Shown: positions 1-6,122, counted from the stretch's first letter. The stretch is 7,789 nt of DNA from Pseudomonadota bacterium (GCA_963205465.1 CAUJKG010000343.1:1-7789), one strand, 5' to 3'. Translations and numbers: made by a program. The notes: a model not told the origin generated them from the sequence alone.

Positions 1-372
1 CTCGAACAGCGGTTGAACGAACTGCGGGCGCTGGAAAATCCGGCAAAGCCCGAGACGCCGGACGAAAGCCCAAAGATGAAGAACCTCGTCGTCATGTACG
101 AGAACATGAAGCCGAAGGAAGCCGCGCGTATTTTCGAGAAGCTCGAAGTCACCGTTCTGGTCGGCATTGCCAAGGCGATGAAGCCGGCGAAGCTCTCCGA
201 AGTGCTTGCGGTCATGAACCCGGATGCCGCGCAGCGCCTTACGGTGGAGCTTGCGCGTGGCACCACGCCCGACAAGACCGTGCCGGCGTCCGACCTGCCG
301 CGGGTCAACCTGCCGCCTGCGCCCGCCAAGCAGACGCAGAACCAGCAGAAGCAGCCGCCCGCGGTCCGGTAA
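1..372 (+). CDS. motE: MotE-like motility protein (MgtE N-domain family), 3' part only
   Basis: The reading frame is open from base 1 and stops at TAA 370-372, so the gene starts upstream of the window and only the last 123 codons are present. A TTG at 13 is an internal Leu, not a convincing start. The visible part has a short charged helical stretch, then two helical repeats of the MgtE intracellular N-domain/FliG-like type. The first is around 'MKPKEAARIFEKL' and the second around 'MKPAKLSEVLAVMNPDAAQR'. A Pro/Gln/Lys-rich disordered tail follows (about 30 residues). In rhizobia, proteins with this layout (N-terminal signal or membrane segment, coiled coil, MgtE_N-like domain) are annotated MotE, a periplasmic chaperone for the motility protein MotC. 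The N-terminal export signal cannot be checked here. The location next to flagellar genes supports the family call, but the MotC partner is not visible, so the exact role is inferred. Confidence 0.72.
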   Translation, partial: LEQRLNELRALENPAKPETPDESPKMKNLVVMYENMKPKEAARIFEKLEVTVLVGIAKAMKPAKLSEVLAVMNPDAAQRLTVELARGTTPDKTVPASDLPRVNLPPAPAKQTQNQQKQPPAVR

Positions 373-396
373 GATTCCGTTTACGAATTCGCGCCG

Positions 397-412
397 CTAA
401 TCACACATTAAC
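397..412 (+). promoter_or_regulatory. CtrA-like box upstream of the AMIN/TPR gene
   Basis: The sequence reads CTAA-N7-TTAAC: CTAA at 397-400, seven bases, TTAAC at 408-412. It differs by one base from the alphaproteobacterial CtrA consensus TTAA-N7-TTAAC. It lies 52 bases before the ATG at 465 and 24 bases after the motE-like stop, in the right place to act on the large downstream gene. A weak -10-like GATACT sits at 434-439, but its spacing from the TTAACG half-site (20 bases) is long. The motif is seen directly; the regulatory role is inferred. Confidence 0.6.
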
Positions 413-464
413 GCTGATTGCCTAGGGTCTCCGAGATACTCGCAGTCTCGCAGGCCCAATTATT

Positions 465-3400
465 ATGTATGCGTTCCTTGGTAGAAACGGCCGTGCGCTC
501 CTGGTGACGCTCGGCGCGCTGGTCTGGGCCGCGCTGCCGTTTGCAGTCTTCGCGCAAACCCGCACGGAAATTCCCGCCGTCGAGTTGTCTGCGACCATGG
601 AAAGCGGCTTCGCGCGTCTCGTCTTCACTTTTCCCGAAGAGATCAAGACCGACGTCCAGCTTTCGGACAGCAATGTGCTGGTGATCCGTTTCGCCAAACC
701 GATGCGGGTCGCGGTTGACCGCGTGCAGGCGCAGTTCAAGGATTTCGTGCAGGCCGCTCGCGCCGACCCCGACGGCACCGCGGTGCGGATCGCGTTCCTG
801 CACAAGCTCACCGTCAACACCATGGAAGCCGGCGAGAAGCTCTTCGTCGATCTGTTGCCGCAGGACTGGACCGGCCTGCCGCCGGGATTGCCGCAGGAAG
901 TGGTGGACGAACTCGCGCGCCGCGCCCGCGACGCCGAACAGCGGATCAAGGCCGCGCAGCAGAAGGCCAAGGTCTGGCAGCCGATCCGGCTGCGCCTTGC
1001 CGATGCGCCGACTTTCTCGCGTTTCGCGTTTTCGATGAGCGAGCCGGTGAAGGTTCGCGCCGAACAGGACGGCCAGGAGCTCAAGATCGTCTTTGAAGCG
1101 CCGGTCAAGATCGATCTCGGGGACGCGCTTGGCGCGCTGCCGAAAAGCGTGGTCTCGCTCGATACGGATTATGCGGAAGGGATTGCGATTGCGCGCCTGG
1201 TGCTCGCGCCGCAAGCAAAGGTAAGGCATTTCCGCGAGCAGAGCGCCTTCATCGTCGATGTAACGCCGCCGCCGGTTGCCAAGCCCAACGAAGTGCAAGG
1301 CGAAGTGCCGCCTCCGGCGCGTCAGGCGGAAACGCCTCCGCAAGCGCCGCAAGCACCCGCCAAGCAAGAGCAGCCCGCAAAAGCCCAAGCTTCCGCCGAG
1401 GCACAGACGCCCAAGGCGGTGACACCCGAAGTTCCCGCGCAAGCGAAGAAGCAGGAAGTGCAGGCGCCCGTCACCAACGACGTGCGCGCCACGGTTACGC
1501 AAGTCCAGAACGGCGTCCGCCTGTATTTCCCATTCCAGGAGCCGGTCGCATCCGCGGTGTTCCGCCGGGGCGATCGCGTGTGGATCGCCTTCGACACCAA
1601 GCGCGAAATCGACGTCAGCGAACTCGCCGCCGACGTCACGCGCAGCTTCTCCGATGTCACGATCATCAAGACGAACGAAGGGCAGTTGTTGCGCCTGCGG
1701 CTCAAAGGCGGCTGGCTTACGAGCGCGGAATCCGACGGCAAGAACTGGACGATTCATTTCGGCGATGCGGTTACCGCTTCCACGCGCCCGCTCAGCGTGC
1801 AACGCACGTCGGAAGAGACCGGCGCAGCACTCGCCGTCCCGGTCGAGGAGGCCGCGAAGGGGAAGGTGCATCGTGTCGCGGATCCGGATATCGGCGATGA
1901 ACTCTTTGTCGTGACCGCGTTGAACCCGGTGCGGGGCATTCTCCGCGCTCAGGATTTCGTCGAATTCCGCCTGCTGCCTTCCGCGCACGGCGTCGCCGTT
2001 CTGCCGCTTGCGGACGATCTGAAGATCGAATTGCGTTCGGACTACGTCATCATCGGCCGTCCCAAGGGGCTCTCGCTTTCCACCGCGCCCGATACCCAGC
2101 GCGCTCCGGCCCAGCGGCTGACTTCGTCACCGCTCGATGCCGCACTGTGGGAGGCCGAGCGCAACCGGCGCTATCATGAACGCGAGGTGCTGCTTGCCGC
2201 TGCCGCGCTCAATACGGATCCGACGAAGAAGCTCGACTCCCGCCTTACGCTGGCAACTTTCTATCTCGCGCATGGGCTTGCGGCCGAAGCGAAAGGTGCG
2301 CTCGATGCGCTGGTGCGCGAAGATAACAAGTTTCCGGTCAATGCCCGCTTCTTCCTGCTGCGTGGATTGAGCGAGTTGATGATCGGCCGTCCGGCCAAGG
2401 CGCTCGATAACTTCGCCAATCTCGAACTTGCCGACTCGCAGGATGCAGCCTTGCTGCGCGCCGTTGCTTATGCCGATATCGGCGCCTGGAGCGAAGCGCG
2501 CGATCAGTTTCGCGCCGGCAATATCGGGCTGAAGCTCCTGCCGCTCGATCTGCAACGGCGCATTCTGTTCGCGGCCCTGCGGGCGGCGGTCGAAGTGCGC
2601 GATTTTACCGAGGCAAACCGTCTCTTCATCGAACTTGACGCGGCCGAAGTGCCCGCGGAAATGGCCGCGGAATATGCGGTTCTGGCCGGTCATCTTGCCC
2701 AAGGTCTTGGTCGCGCAGACCGTGCGGAATCATTTTTCGAGACGGCGGCGAAATCCGAGAACAGGCCTGCGGCAGCCGAGGCGCGCTACAAGCTCGTCGA
2801 GTTGAAATACGCGCGCGGCGAACTCAGCCGGACCAAGGCAATCGAAAGTCTGGAATCACTGGCGTTCCTGTGGCGTGGCGACCGGACCGAACTGGAGTCG
2901 AGCCGGATGCTGGCGCGCTTCTATGTCGAAGAAGCGCGCTACCGCGATGCGTTTCGCCTGCTCGATGCGGCGCTCTTGTCGCAAGCCAATGCTTCGGTTA
3001 CCCGCACGCTGCAGAACGAGATGTCGCAGGTCTTCGAAGATCTCTTTCTTTCGGGCAAGGCCGATGCGCTGCCGGCGATCGATGCGCTTGCGCTTTACTA
3101 TGACTTCTCCAAGCTTACGCCGGTCGGGCGCCGCGGCGACGAATTGATCCGGCGTTTGGCGGATCGTCTGGTCGCGGTTGATCTTCTGGATCAGGCTACC
3201 GAACTCTTGCAGTATCAGGTGGAATATCGCCTCACCGGTGCTGCGCGTGCGCAAGTCGCGGCGAGACTTGCGATCATTCACCTCATGAACCGCAAGCCGC
3301 AGCGCGCGGTCGCCATTCTTGCCGGAACGCGGATGGCGGATCTTCCGAAGGAACTGCGCGAACAGCGCATGCTGCTCGAGTCCCGCGCGCTGATGAGCGC

Positions 3401-3851
3401 CAACCGCATCGATCAGGCGCTCGATCTGATCGCTTCGCTCGATACGCCGGAAGCGCAGCGGCAACGTGCGGATACGCTGTTTCATGCGCGGCGCTGGCGC
3501 GCGGCCGGCGAGGCGATCGAAGCCATGCTGGGCGAACGCTGGAAGGAAGAAGAGGCGCTCAGCGAGATCGAGCGGCATGACGTGCTGCGCGCAGGTCTCG
3601 CTTTCGCACTTGCGGACGAAAAACTCGGGCTCGCGCGTCTGAAGGAAAAGTTTGCGGGCAAGCTCACCAGCGCGGCCGAGAAGGAAGCCTTCGATCAGAT
3701 CACGCTCAATCCGAGTCCGCGCGCGATCGGCGCGGCTTCGAAAATTCTGGCCAACCTGGATTCGCTCGGTACGTTCCTGAAGATTTACCACGCGCGCTAT
3801 CCCAGCACGCCGCCTGCGCCCGCGCGCGCGGATCAGTTGAGCGCGCGCTGA
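465..3851 (+). CDS. Large exported AMIN-like/TPR repeat protein of the flagellar cluster
   Basis: This 1128-residue protein has no established function that I recognise; relatives in Bradyrhizobium-type flagellar clusters are usually called 'tetratricopeptide repeat protein'. Residues 1-30 form a Sec signal peptide (basic start, hydrophobic core 11-28, VFA before Gln31). Three similar beta-rich blocks follow at about 38-135, 171-267 and 339-433. Each contains a pattern like R-L-x-F-x-F-x-E-P-V ... L-x-I-x-F and resembles AMIN (cell-wall/secretin-associated) domains. A helical segment (138-170) separates blocks 1 and 2, and a Pro/Gln/Ala linker (268-338) separates 2 and 3. A fourth, degenerate beta block spans about 478-540. 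From about 560 to 1110 the protein is an all-helical TPR-like solenoid, clearest at 626-685, 736-764, 813-840 and 930-955. It ends in a short Pro-rich tail and contains no cysteine. The start has only a weak upstream AGG (452-454), but the signal peptide fits ATG 465. It is probably a periplasmic scaffold, perhaps peptidoglycan binding; this is inference. Confidence 0.88.
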   Translation: MYAFLGRNGRALLVTLGALVWAALPFAVFAQTRTEIPAVELSATMESGFARLVFTFPEEIKTDVQLSDSNVLVIRFAKPMRVAVDRVQAQFKDFVQAARADPDGTAVRIAFLHKLTVNTMEAGEKLFVDLLPQDWTGLPPGLPQEVVDELARRARDAEQRIKAAQQKAKVWQPIRLRLADAPTFSRFAFSMSEPVKVRAEQDGQELKIVFEAPVKIDLGDALGALPKSVVSLDTDYAEGIAIARLVLAPQAKVRHFREQSAFIVDVTPPPVAKPNEVQGEVPPPARQAETPPQAPQAPAKQEQPAKAQASAEAQTPKAVTPEVPAQAKKQEVQAPVTNDVRATVTQVQNGVRLYFPFQEPVASAVFRRGDRVWIAFDTKREIDVSELAADVTRSFSDVTIIKTNEGQLLRLRLKGGWLTSAESDGKNWTIHFGDAVTASTRPLSVQRTSEETGAALAVPVEEAAKGKVHRVADPDIGDELFVVTALNPVRGILRAQDFVEFRLLPSAHGVAVLPLADDLKIELRSDYVIIGRPKGLSLSTAPDTQRAPAQRLTSSPLDAALWEAERNRRYHEREVLLAAAALNTDPTKKLDSRLTLATFYLAHGLAAEAKGALDALVREDNKFPVNARFFLLRGLSELMIGRPAKALDNFANLELADSQDAALLRAVAYADIGAWSEARDQFRAGNIGLKLLPLDLQRRILFAALRAAVEVRDFTEANRLFIELDAAEVPAEMAAEYAVLAGHLAQGLGRADRAESFFETAAKSENRPAAAEARYKLVELKYARGELSRTKAIESLESLAFLWRGDRTELESSRMLARFYVEEARYRDAFRLLDAALLSQANASVTRTLQNEMSQVFEDLFLSGKADALPAIDALALYYDFSKLTPVGRRGDELIRRLADRLVAVDLLDQATELLQYQVEYRLTGAARAQVAARLAIIHLMNRKPQRAVAILAGTRMADLPKELREQRMLLESRALMSANRIDQALDLIASLDTPEAQRQRADTLFHARRWRAAGEAIEAMLGERWKEEEALSEIERHDVLRAGLAFALADEKLGLARLKEKFAGKLTSAAEKEAFDQITLNPSPRAIGAASKILANLDSLGTFLKIYHARYPSTPPAPARADQLSAR

Positions 3852-3859
3852 TTTTTTCT
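3822..3859 (+). terminator. Probable intrinsic terminator overlapping the end of the AMIN/TPR gene
   Basis: An 8-bp all-GC stem (GCGCGCGC at 3822-3829 with GCGCGCGC at 3841-3848) encloses an 11-base loop. It is followed after three bases by TTTTTTCTT (3852-3860). The stem lies inside the last codons and the TGA stop is at 3849-3851, so the gene appears to encode its own terminator. The alternating GC repeat can pair in several registers, so the exact stem is uncertain. The reverse strand has no T-run here, so this would not serve the convergent fliP transcript. Confidence 0.55.
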
Positions 3860-3882
3860 TCGCGGCATCAATAAGGGCGTTG

Positions 3883-4620
3883 CTACGTCCCGAAGCTCTG
3901 CACCAGCGAACCGGCGACCAGGCTCCAGCCGTCGACCAGCACGAAGAAGATCAGCTTGAACGGCAGCGATACGATCACCGGCGGCAGCATCATCATGCCC
4001 ATGGACATGAGCACTGAGGCGATCACGAGGTCGATCACGAGAAACGGCACGAACAAGAGAAAGCCGATCTCGAAGGCCCGGCGCAGTTCGGAAATCATGA
4101 AGGCGGGAACGAGAATGCGGAGCGGGGTTGCCTCGGCGGTTTCCGGCTTTTGTTCGCGCGACAGATCGATGAAGAGCGCGAGATCCTTTTCACGCACGTT
4201 CTTCAGCATGAAGGCGCGAAACGGTTCGGCGCCCTTTTCAAATGCCTGTTGCGGCTGCATCTCGCCGGCAATCACCGGCTTCACCGCGGTGTCGTAAGCG
4301 GTCTGGAACGCGGGCCCCATGACGAAAGCGGTCAGGAACAGCGCGAGGCTGACCACGACCGCATTCGGCGGCGCAGTCTGCAGGCCAATCGCCGTGCGCA
4401 AGAGCGAGAGCACGACGACGATGCGGGTAAAGCTCGTCACCATGACGAGGATCGCAGGAGCCAGCGAAAGGATCGTGATCAGCGCGACGAGTTGAACGAC
4501 GCGCTCGGTTACCCCGGTGCCATTGCCGAAATTTACGCTGATGTCCTGCGCGCTTGCATTGCCGAGGCTGGCAAGCAGGAGCGCGAAGGACAGGATTGCT
4601 GCGGCATGGCTGCGCTTCAT
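3883..4620 (-). CDS. fliP: Flagellar biosynthetic protein FliP (type III export gate)
   Basis: FliP is the main membrane protein of the flagellar type III export gate; five copies join FliQ and FliR in a FliP5Q4R1 channel inside the MS ring. The 245-residue protein has the usual family length and a cleavable signal peptide (hydrophobic core about 8-20, ASA before Gln25), as is typical of FliP. The first FliP signature is about residues 57-105 (PAILVMVTSFTRIVVVLSLL, then the RTAIGLQTAPPN loop and TAFVMGP). The second is about 188-235 (LLFVPFLVIDLVIASVLMSM, then MMLPPVIVSLPFKLIFF and VDGW). Four mature transmembrane segments fit these regions, with a soluble domain between them at about 110-180. 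The gene starts 2 bases after the fliO stop, so the two are probably translationally coupled; the purine stretch at the end of fliO may serve as a weak ribosome site. It ends TAG, 31 bases from the stop of the convergent AMIN/TPR gene. Confidence 0.97.
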   Translation of the reverse strand: MKRSHAAAILSFALLLASLGNASAQDISVNFGNGTGVTERVVQLVALITILSLAPAILVMVTSFTRIVVVLSLLRTAIGLQTAPPNAVVVSLALFLTAFVMGPAFQTAYDTAVKPVIAGEMQPQQAFEKGAEPFRAFMLKNVREKDLALFIDLSREQKPETAEATPLRILVPAFMISELRRAFEIGFLLFVPFLVIDLVIASVLMSMGMMMLPPVIVSLPFKLIFFVLVDGWSLVAGSLVQSFGT

Positions 4621-4622
4621 GG

Positions 4623-5909
4623 TTACTTTTTCTTGTCTTGCCCGAGCAGGCTCGCCATTTCGGCTTCGAGGCTGTCGAAGGGGTTCGGGGCTTCCTGCGG
4701 GGCCATCGGCCGGGTTTGCGGCATGGGTGCAGGCGCGGGGCGCGGCTCGGGTGCTTTTGGCGCGGGCGTTGCGGGTTTGCGCAAGGCTGCTTCCAGACGC
4801 TGCGCCATTTCGTTGAAGCGGGCCTCGTCATCCGCTGCCGCAGCCGGCGCCGGTGTTGGCGTCGGTGCGGGAGCAGGAGCTGGTTGCGAAACGGCAGCCG
4901 AAGGATGGGCAACCGGGCGTGGCGGCAGCGGAGGCGGCGGAGAAAAGGCCGCCGGTTCGTTACGTGGCTCGGGGCGCAGCGGTTGCGTCATCGCGGCAGG
5001 TTCCAGCCGCGGCTCCGGTCGTGCCGGTGGCGGCGGAGGAGGCGTAAAGGCAGCCGGCTCCGGACGTGGCTCTTGTCGGGGTTCTTGGCGCGGCGGCGGA
5101 GGCGGGGTGAATGCCGGTTCCGGCCGCAGCTCTACGCGCGGTTCCGGACGCGGTTCGATTCGCGGCGGAAGCGGAGGCGGCGGCGTGAAGGCCGCAGGCT
5201 CAGGCCGTGGCTCCACCCGCGGTTCTTGACGCTGCTCTTGACGCTGCTCTTGACGCGGCTCTTGGCGCGGTTCTGCGCGCGGTTCGATACGGGGAGGAAG
5301 CGGAGGCGGCGGCGTGAAAGCCGCGGGCTCGACGCGAGGGGTCGGGCGCGGTTCGGGCGGAGTCGGTGCCGGTTCTTGGAACTCCACCCGCGGTTGCGGC
5401 GCAGACTGACGCTCGCGCGGGCGTGGAGCTTCGGGAGCAACCTGCGGCATGGGACGCGGTTCGCGCGGGCGCGGGGCGGGTGCCGGTTCCGGCGCGCGCA
5501 TCTGCGGCGCTTCTTCGAACATCTGCTCCGGCACGAGCGACGATTCCAGTGCATCGGTGTCGACAATCGGCGCAGTGCGCGGACGGCGATCCAGATTGGC
5601 GGCCTGCGGCGCGCCGGTCCGGTTGATATTGGTTTCGACCACGACGTCGGTCGGGCCGCCGATCAGGAGCAAATGCTCGGAATTGTCGCGGCGGATCAGG
5701 ACGAGGCGGCGCTTGGCGTCGACCACTGCCGAATCGAGTACCGAAAGCCGGGGCTGCCGGTTCCGGCCGCCGCCCGAAGAGGGCATCCGGCTGCCGCCGA
5801 AGCGCTTCAGAATGAGCGCAGTAATGCCGATCAGGGCTAGGACAAGAATAAAGGCAATAACGAACTTCGCCGTCGTGCCGAGCTGTGCGCCAAATAAAGA
5901 ATCCAACAT
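4623..5909 (-). CDS. fliO: FliO-like flagellar biosynthesis protein with a long proline-rich tail
   Basis: FliO is a small membrane protein that assists assembly of the FliP ring. From ATG 5909 the product is 428 residues, against roughly 120-150 for the classical protein. One transmembrane segment lies at about 15-35 (FVIAFILVLALIGITALIL), followed by a Gly-rich hinge. The FliO/MopB core is at about 53-92 (RLSVLDSAVVDAKRRLVLIR, then the LLLIGG motif and TDVVVE). After about residue 100 the chain becomes Pro/Glu/Arg/Ala-rich. Six degenerate EPAAFTPPPP-type units start near residues 194, 237, 264, 284, 303 and 318. The C-terminus returns to predicted amphipathic helices (360-378, EARFNEMAQRLEAALRKP; and about 410-425, PFDSLEAEMASLLGQ). 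A TTG two codons upstream (5915) would also be in frame, but the Shine-Dalgarno spacing favours ATG 5909. Position directly before fliP strongly supports the call. The function of the tail is unknown. Confidence 0.88.
   Translation of the reverse strand: MLDSLFGAQLGTTAKFVIAFILVLALIGITALILKRFGGSRMPSSGGGRNRQPRLSVLDSAVVDAKRRLVLIRRDNSEHLLLIGGPTDVVVETNINRTGAPQAANLDRRPRTAPIVDTDALESSLVPEQMFEEAPQMRAPEPAPAPRPREPRPMPQVAPEAPRPRERQSAPQPRVEFQEPAPTPPEPRPTPRVEPAAFTPPPPLPPRIEPRAEPRQEPRQEQRQEQRQEPRVEPRPEPAAFTPPPPLPPRIEPRPEPRVELRPEPAFTPPPPPRQEPRQEPRPEPAAFTPPPPPPARPEPRLEPAAMTQPLRPEPRNEPAAFSPPPPLPPRPVAHPSAAVSQPAPAPAPTPTPAPAAAADDEARFNEMAQRLEAALRKPATPAPKAPEPRPAPAPMPQTRPMAPQEAPNPFDSLEAEMASLLGQDKKK
4908..5330 (-). 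repeat. fliO: Degenerate EPAAFTPPPP repeats encoding the FliO tail
   Basis: Six imperfect coding repeats are visible. Their first Glu codons begin at 5330, 5201, 5120, 5060, 5003 and 4958 (reading on the minus strand), so the spacing shrinks from 43 to 15 codons. The first two copies are longest (EPAAFTPPPPLPPRIEPR in both) and share more than 20 identical bases. The others have lost part of the Pro run or changed Phe-Thr to Met-Thr or Phe-Ser. The array looks like expansion by unequal exchange or slippage, followed by divergence. Confidence 0.8.
5225..5272 (-). repeat. fliO: 12-base tandem repeat, four units, within fliO
   Basis: Read on the plus strand, the units are CTTGACGCTGCT (5225-5236), the same again (5237-5248), CTTGACGCGGCT (5249-5260) and CTTGGCGCGGTT (5261-5272). 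Each unit encodes four residues of an Arg-Gln-Glu-Gln/Pro type, giving a charged RQEQRQEQRQEP stretch between the first two EPAAF units. The unit length is a multiple of three, so gain or loss of units would keep the frame. Confidence 0.85.
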
Positions 5910-5916
5910 GTGCAAG

Positions 5917-5926
5917 CCCCTTCCTT
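5917..5926 (-). promoter_or_regulatory. fliO: Shine-Dalgarno site that decides the fliO start
   Basis: On the minus strand the leader reads AAGGAAGGGG, then seven bases to the ATG at 5909-5907. The strong GGAAGG core is about nine bases from this ATG, but only three from the in-frame TTG at 5915. This favours a 428-residue FliO over a 430-residue one. Confidence 0.65.
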
Positions 5927-5958
5927 AATGGGCCGGGCAAAAAATGCCGCCCCTATGC

Positions 5959-5974
5959 CTAATAAATCGTTAAC
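5959..5974. promoter_or_regulatory. CtrA-like box nearer fliO in the divergent promoter region
   Basis: The plus strand reads CTAA (5959-5962), seven bases, TTAAC (5970-5974), one base from TTAA-N7-TTAAC. It lies 50-65 bases upstream of the fliO ATG and about 150 bases upstream of flgB. Its position suggests control of fliO-fliP, but no good -10 element was found at standard spacing on the minus strand, so the target is uncertain. Confidence 0.58.
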
Positions 5975-6049
5975 GCCGTCTCACCAGAGCCGGGAAATCA
6001 AGGCATTCCGAGGGCCTCCGGCGCGGGTCCGGGACCTACGCTGCGCATC

Positions 6050-6065
6050 TTAACCCGGCGTTAAC
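6050..6065 (+). promoter_or_regulatory. Perfect CtrA consensus box upstream of flgB
   Basis: TTAA (6050-6053), CCCGGCG, TTAAC (6061-6065) matches the CtrA consensus TTAA-N7-TTAAC exactly. It is 57 bases before the flgB ATG. CtrA is the alphaproteobacterial cell-cycle response regulator that directly activates early flagellar promoters in Caulobacter, fliQR among them. Here the box precedes an operon that includes fliQ and fliR. Confidence 0.75.
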
Positions 6066-6090
6066 CATAAGCCCGGCAACACTTGCCTAT
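6061..6090 (+). promoter_or_regulatory. Candidate flgB operon promoter overlapping the CtrA box
   Basis: The downstream CtrA half-site TTAACC (6061-6066) could double as the -35 region. GCCTAT (6085-6090) lies 18 bases further and resembles the alphaproteobacterial housekeeping -10 (GCTANAWC). Transcription would begin near 6096-6098, giving a leader of about 25 bases. CtrA boxes overlapping -35 are typical of CtrA-activated promoters. The match is weak by sequence alone. Confidence 0.35.
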
Positions 6091-6122
6091 CGGCCCAGCC
6101 CGGGCCGGCCGGAATCGCGCCC

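Noticed and set aside
408..1988. A 526-codon open frame on the minus strand, opposite the AMIN/TPR gene
   Set aside because: Its translation is Arg/His/Leu-rich low-quality sequence with no family resemblance. The plus strand here has a signal peptide and repeated domains. Long antisense frames are expected when GC-rich codons with G/C third positions are read on the other strand.
2856..3791. A 311-codon open frame on the minus strand within the TPR region
   Set aside because: It is the mirror of regular helical coding sequence on the plus strand and has no ribosome site or family similarity that I can see.
4150..5840. Long plus-strand frames (359 and 428 codons) opposite fliP and fliO
   Set aside because: The Gly/Ser/Arg- and Arg-rich translations are complements of the Pro/Glu/Arg tail of FliO. 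FliP and the FliO core on the minus strand are unambiguous.
5910..5915. TTG start at 5915 giving a FliO two residues longer
   Set aside because: The purine-rich ribosome site would be only about three bases from the TTG, but is well placed for the ATG at 5909.
6075..6086. Possible sigma-54 promoter (GGCAACACTTGC) upstream of flgB
   Set aside because: The GG and GC elements are separated by 8 bases, whereas sigma-54 promoters need 10. The CtrA box and a housekeeping-type -10 explain the region better.
374..6116. GANTC (CcrM methylation) sites near the promoter regions (374-378, 5899-5903, 6112-6116) as a special signal
   Set aside because: Similar sites also occur inside the coding regions (for example near 1751 and 3760), so enrichment at the promoters cannot be claimed without a count.
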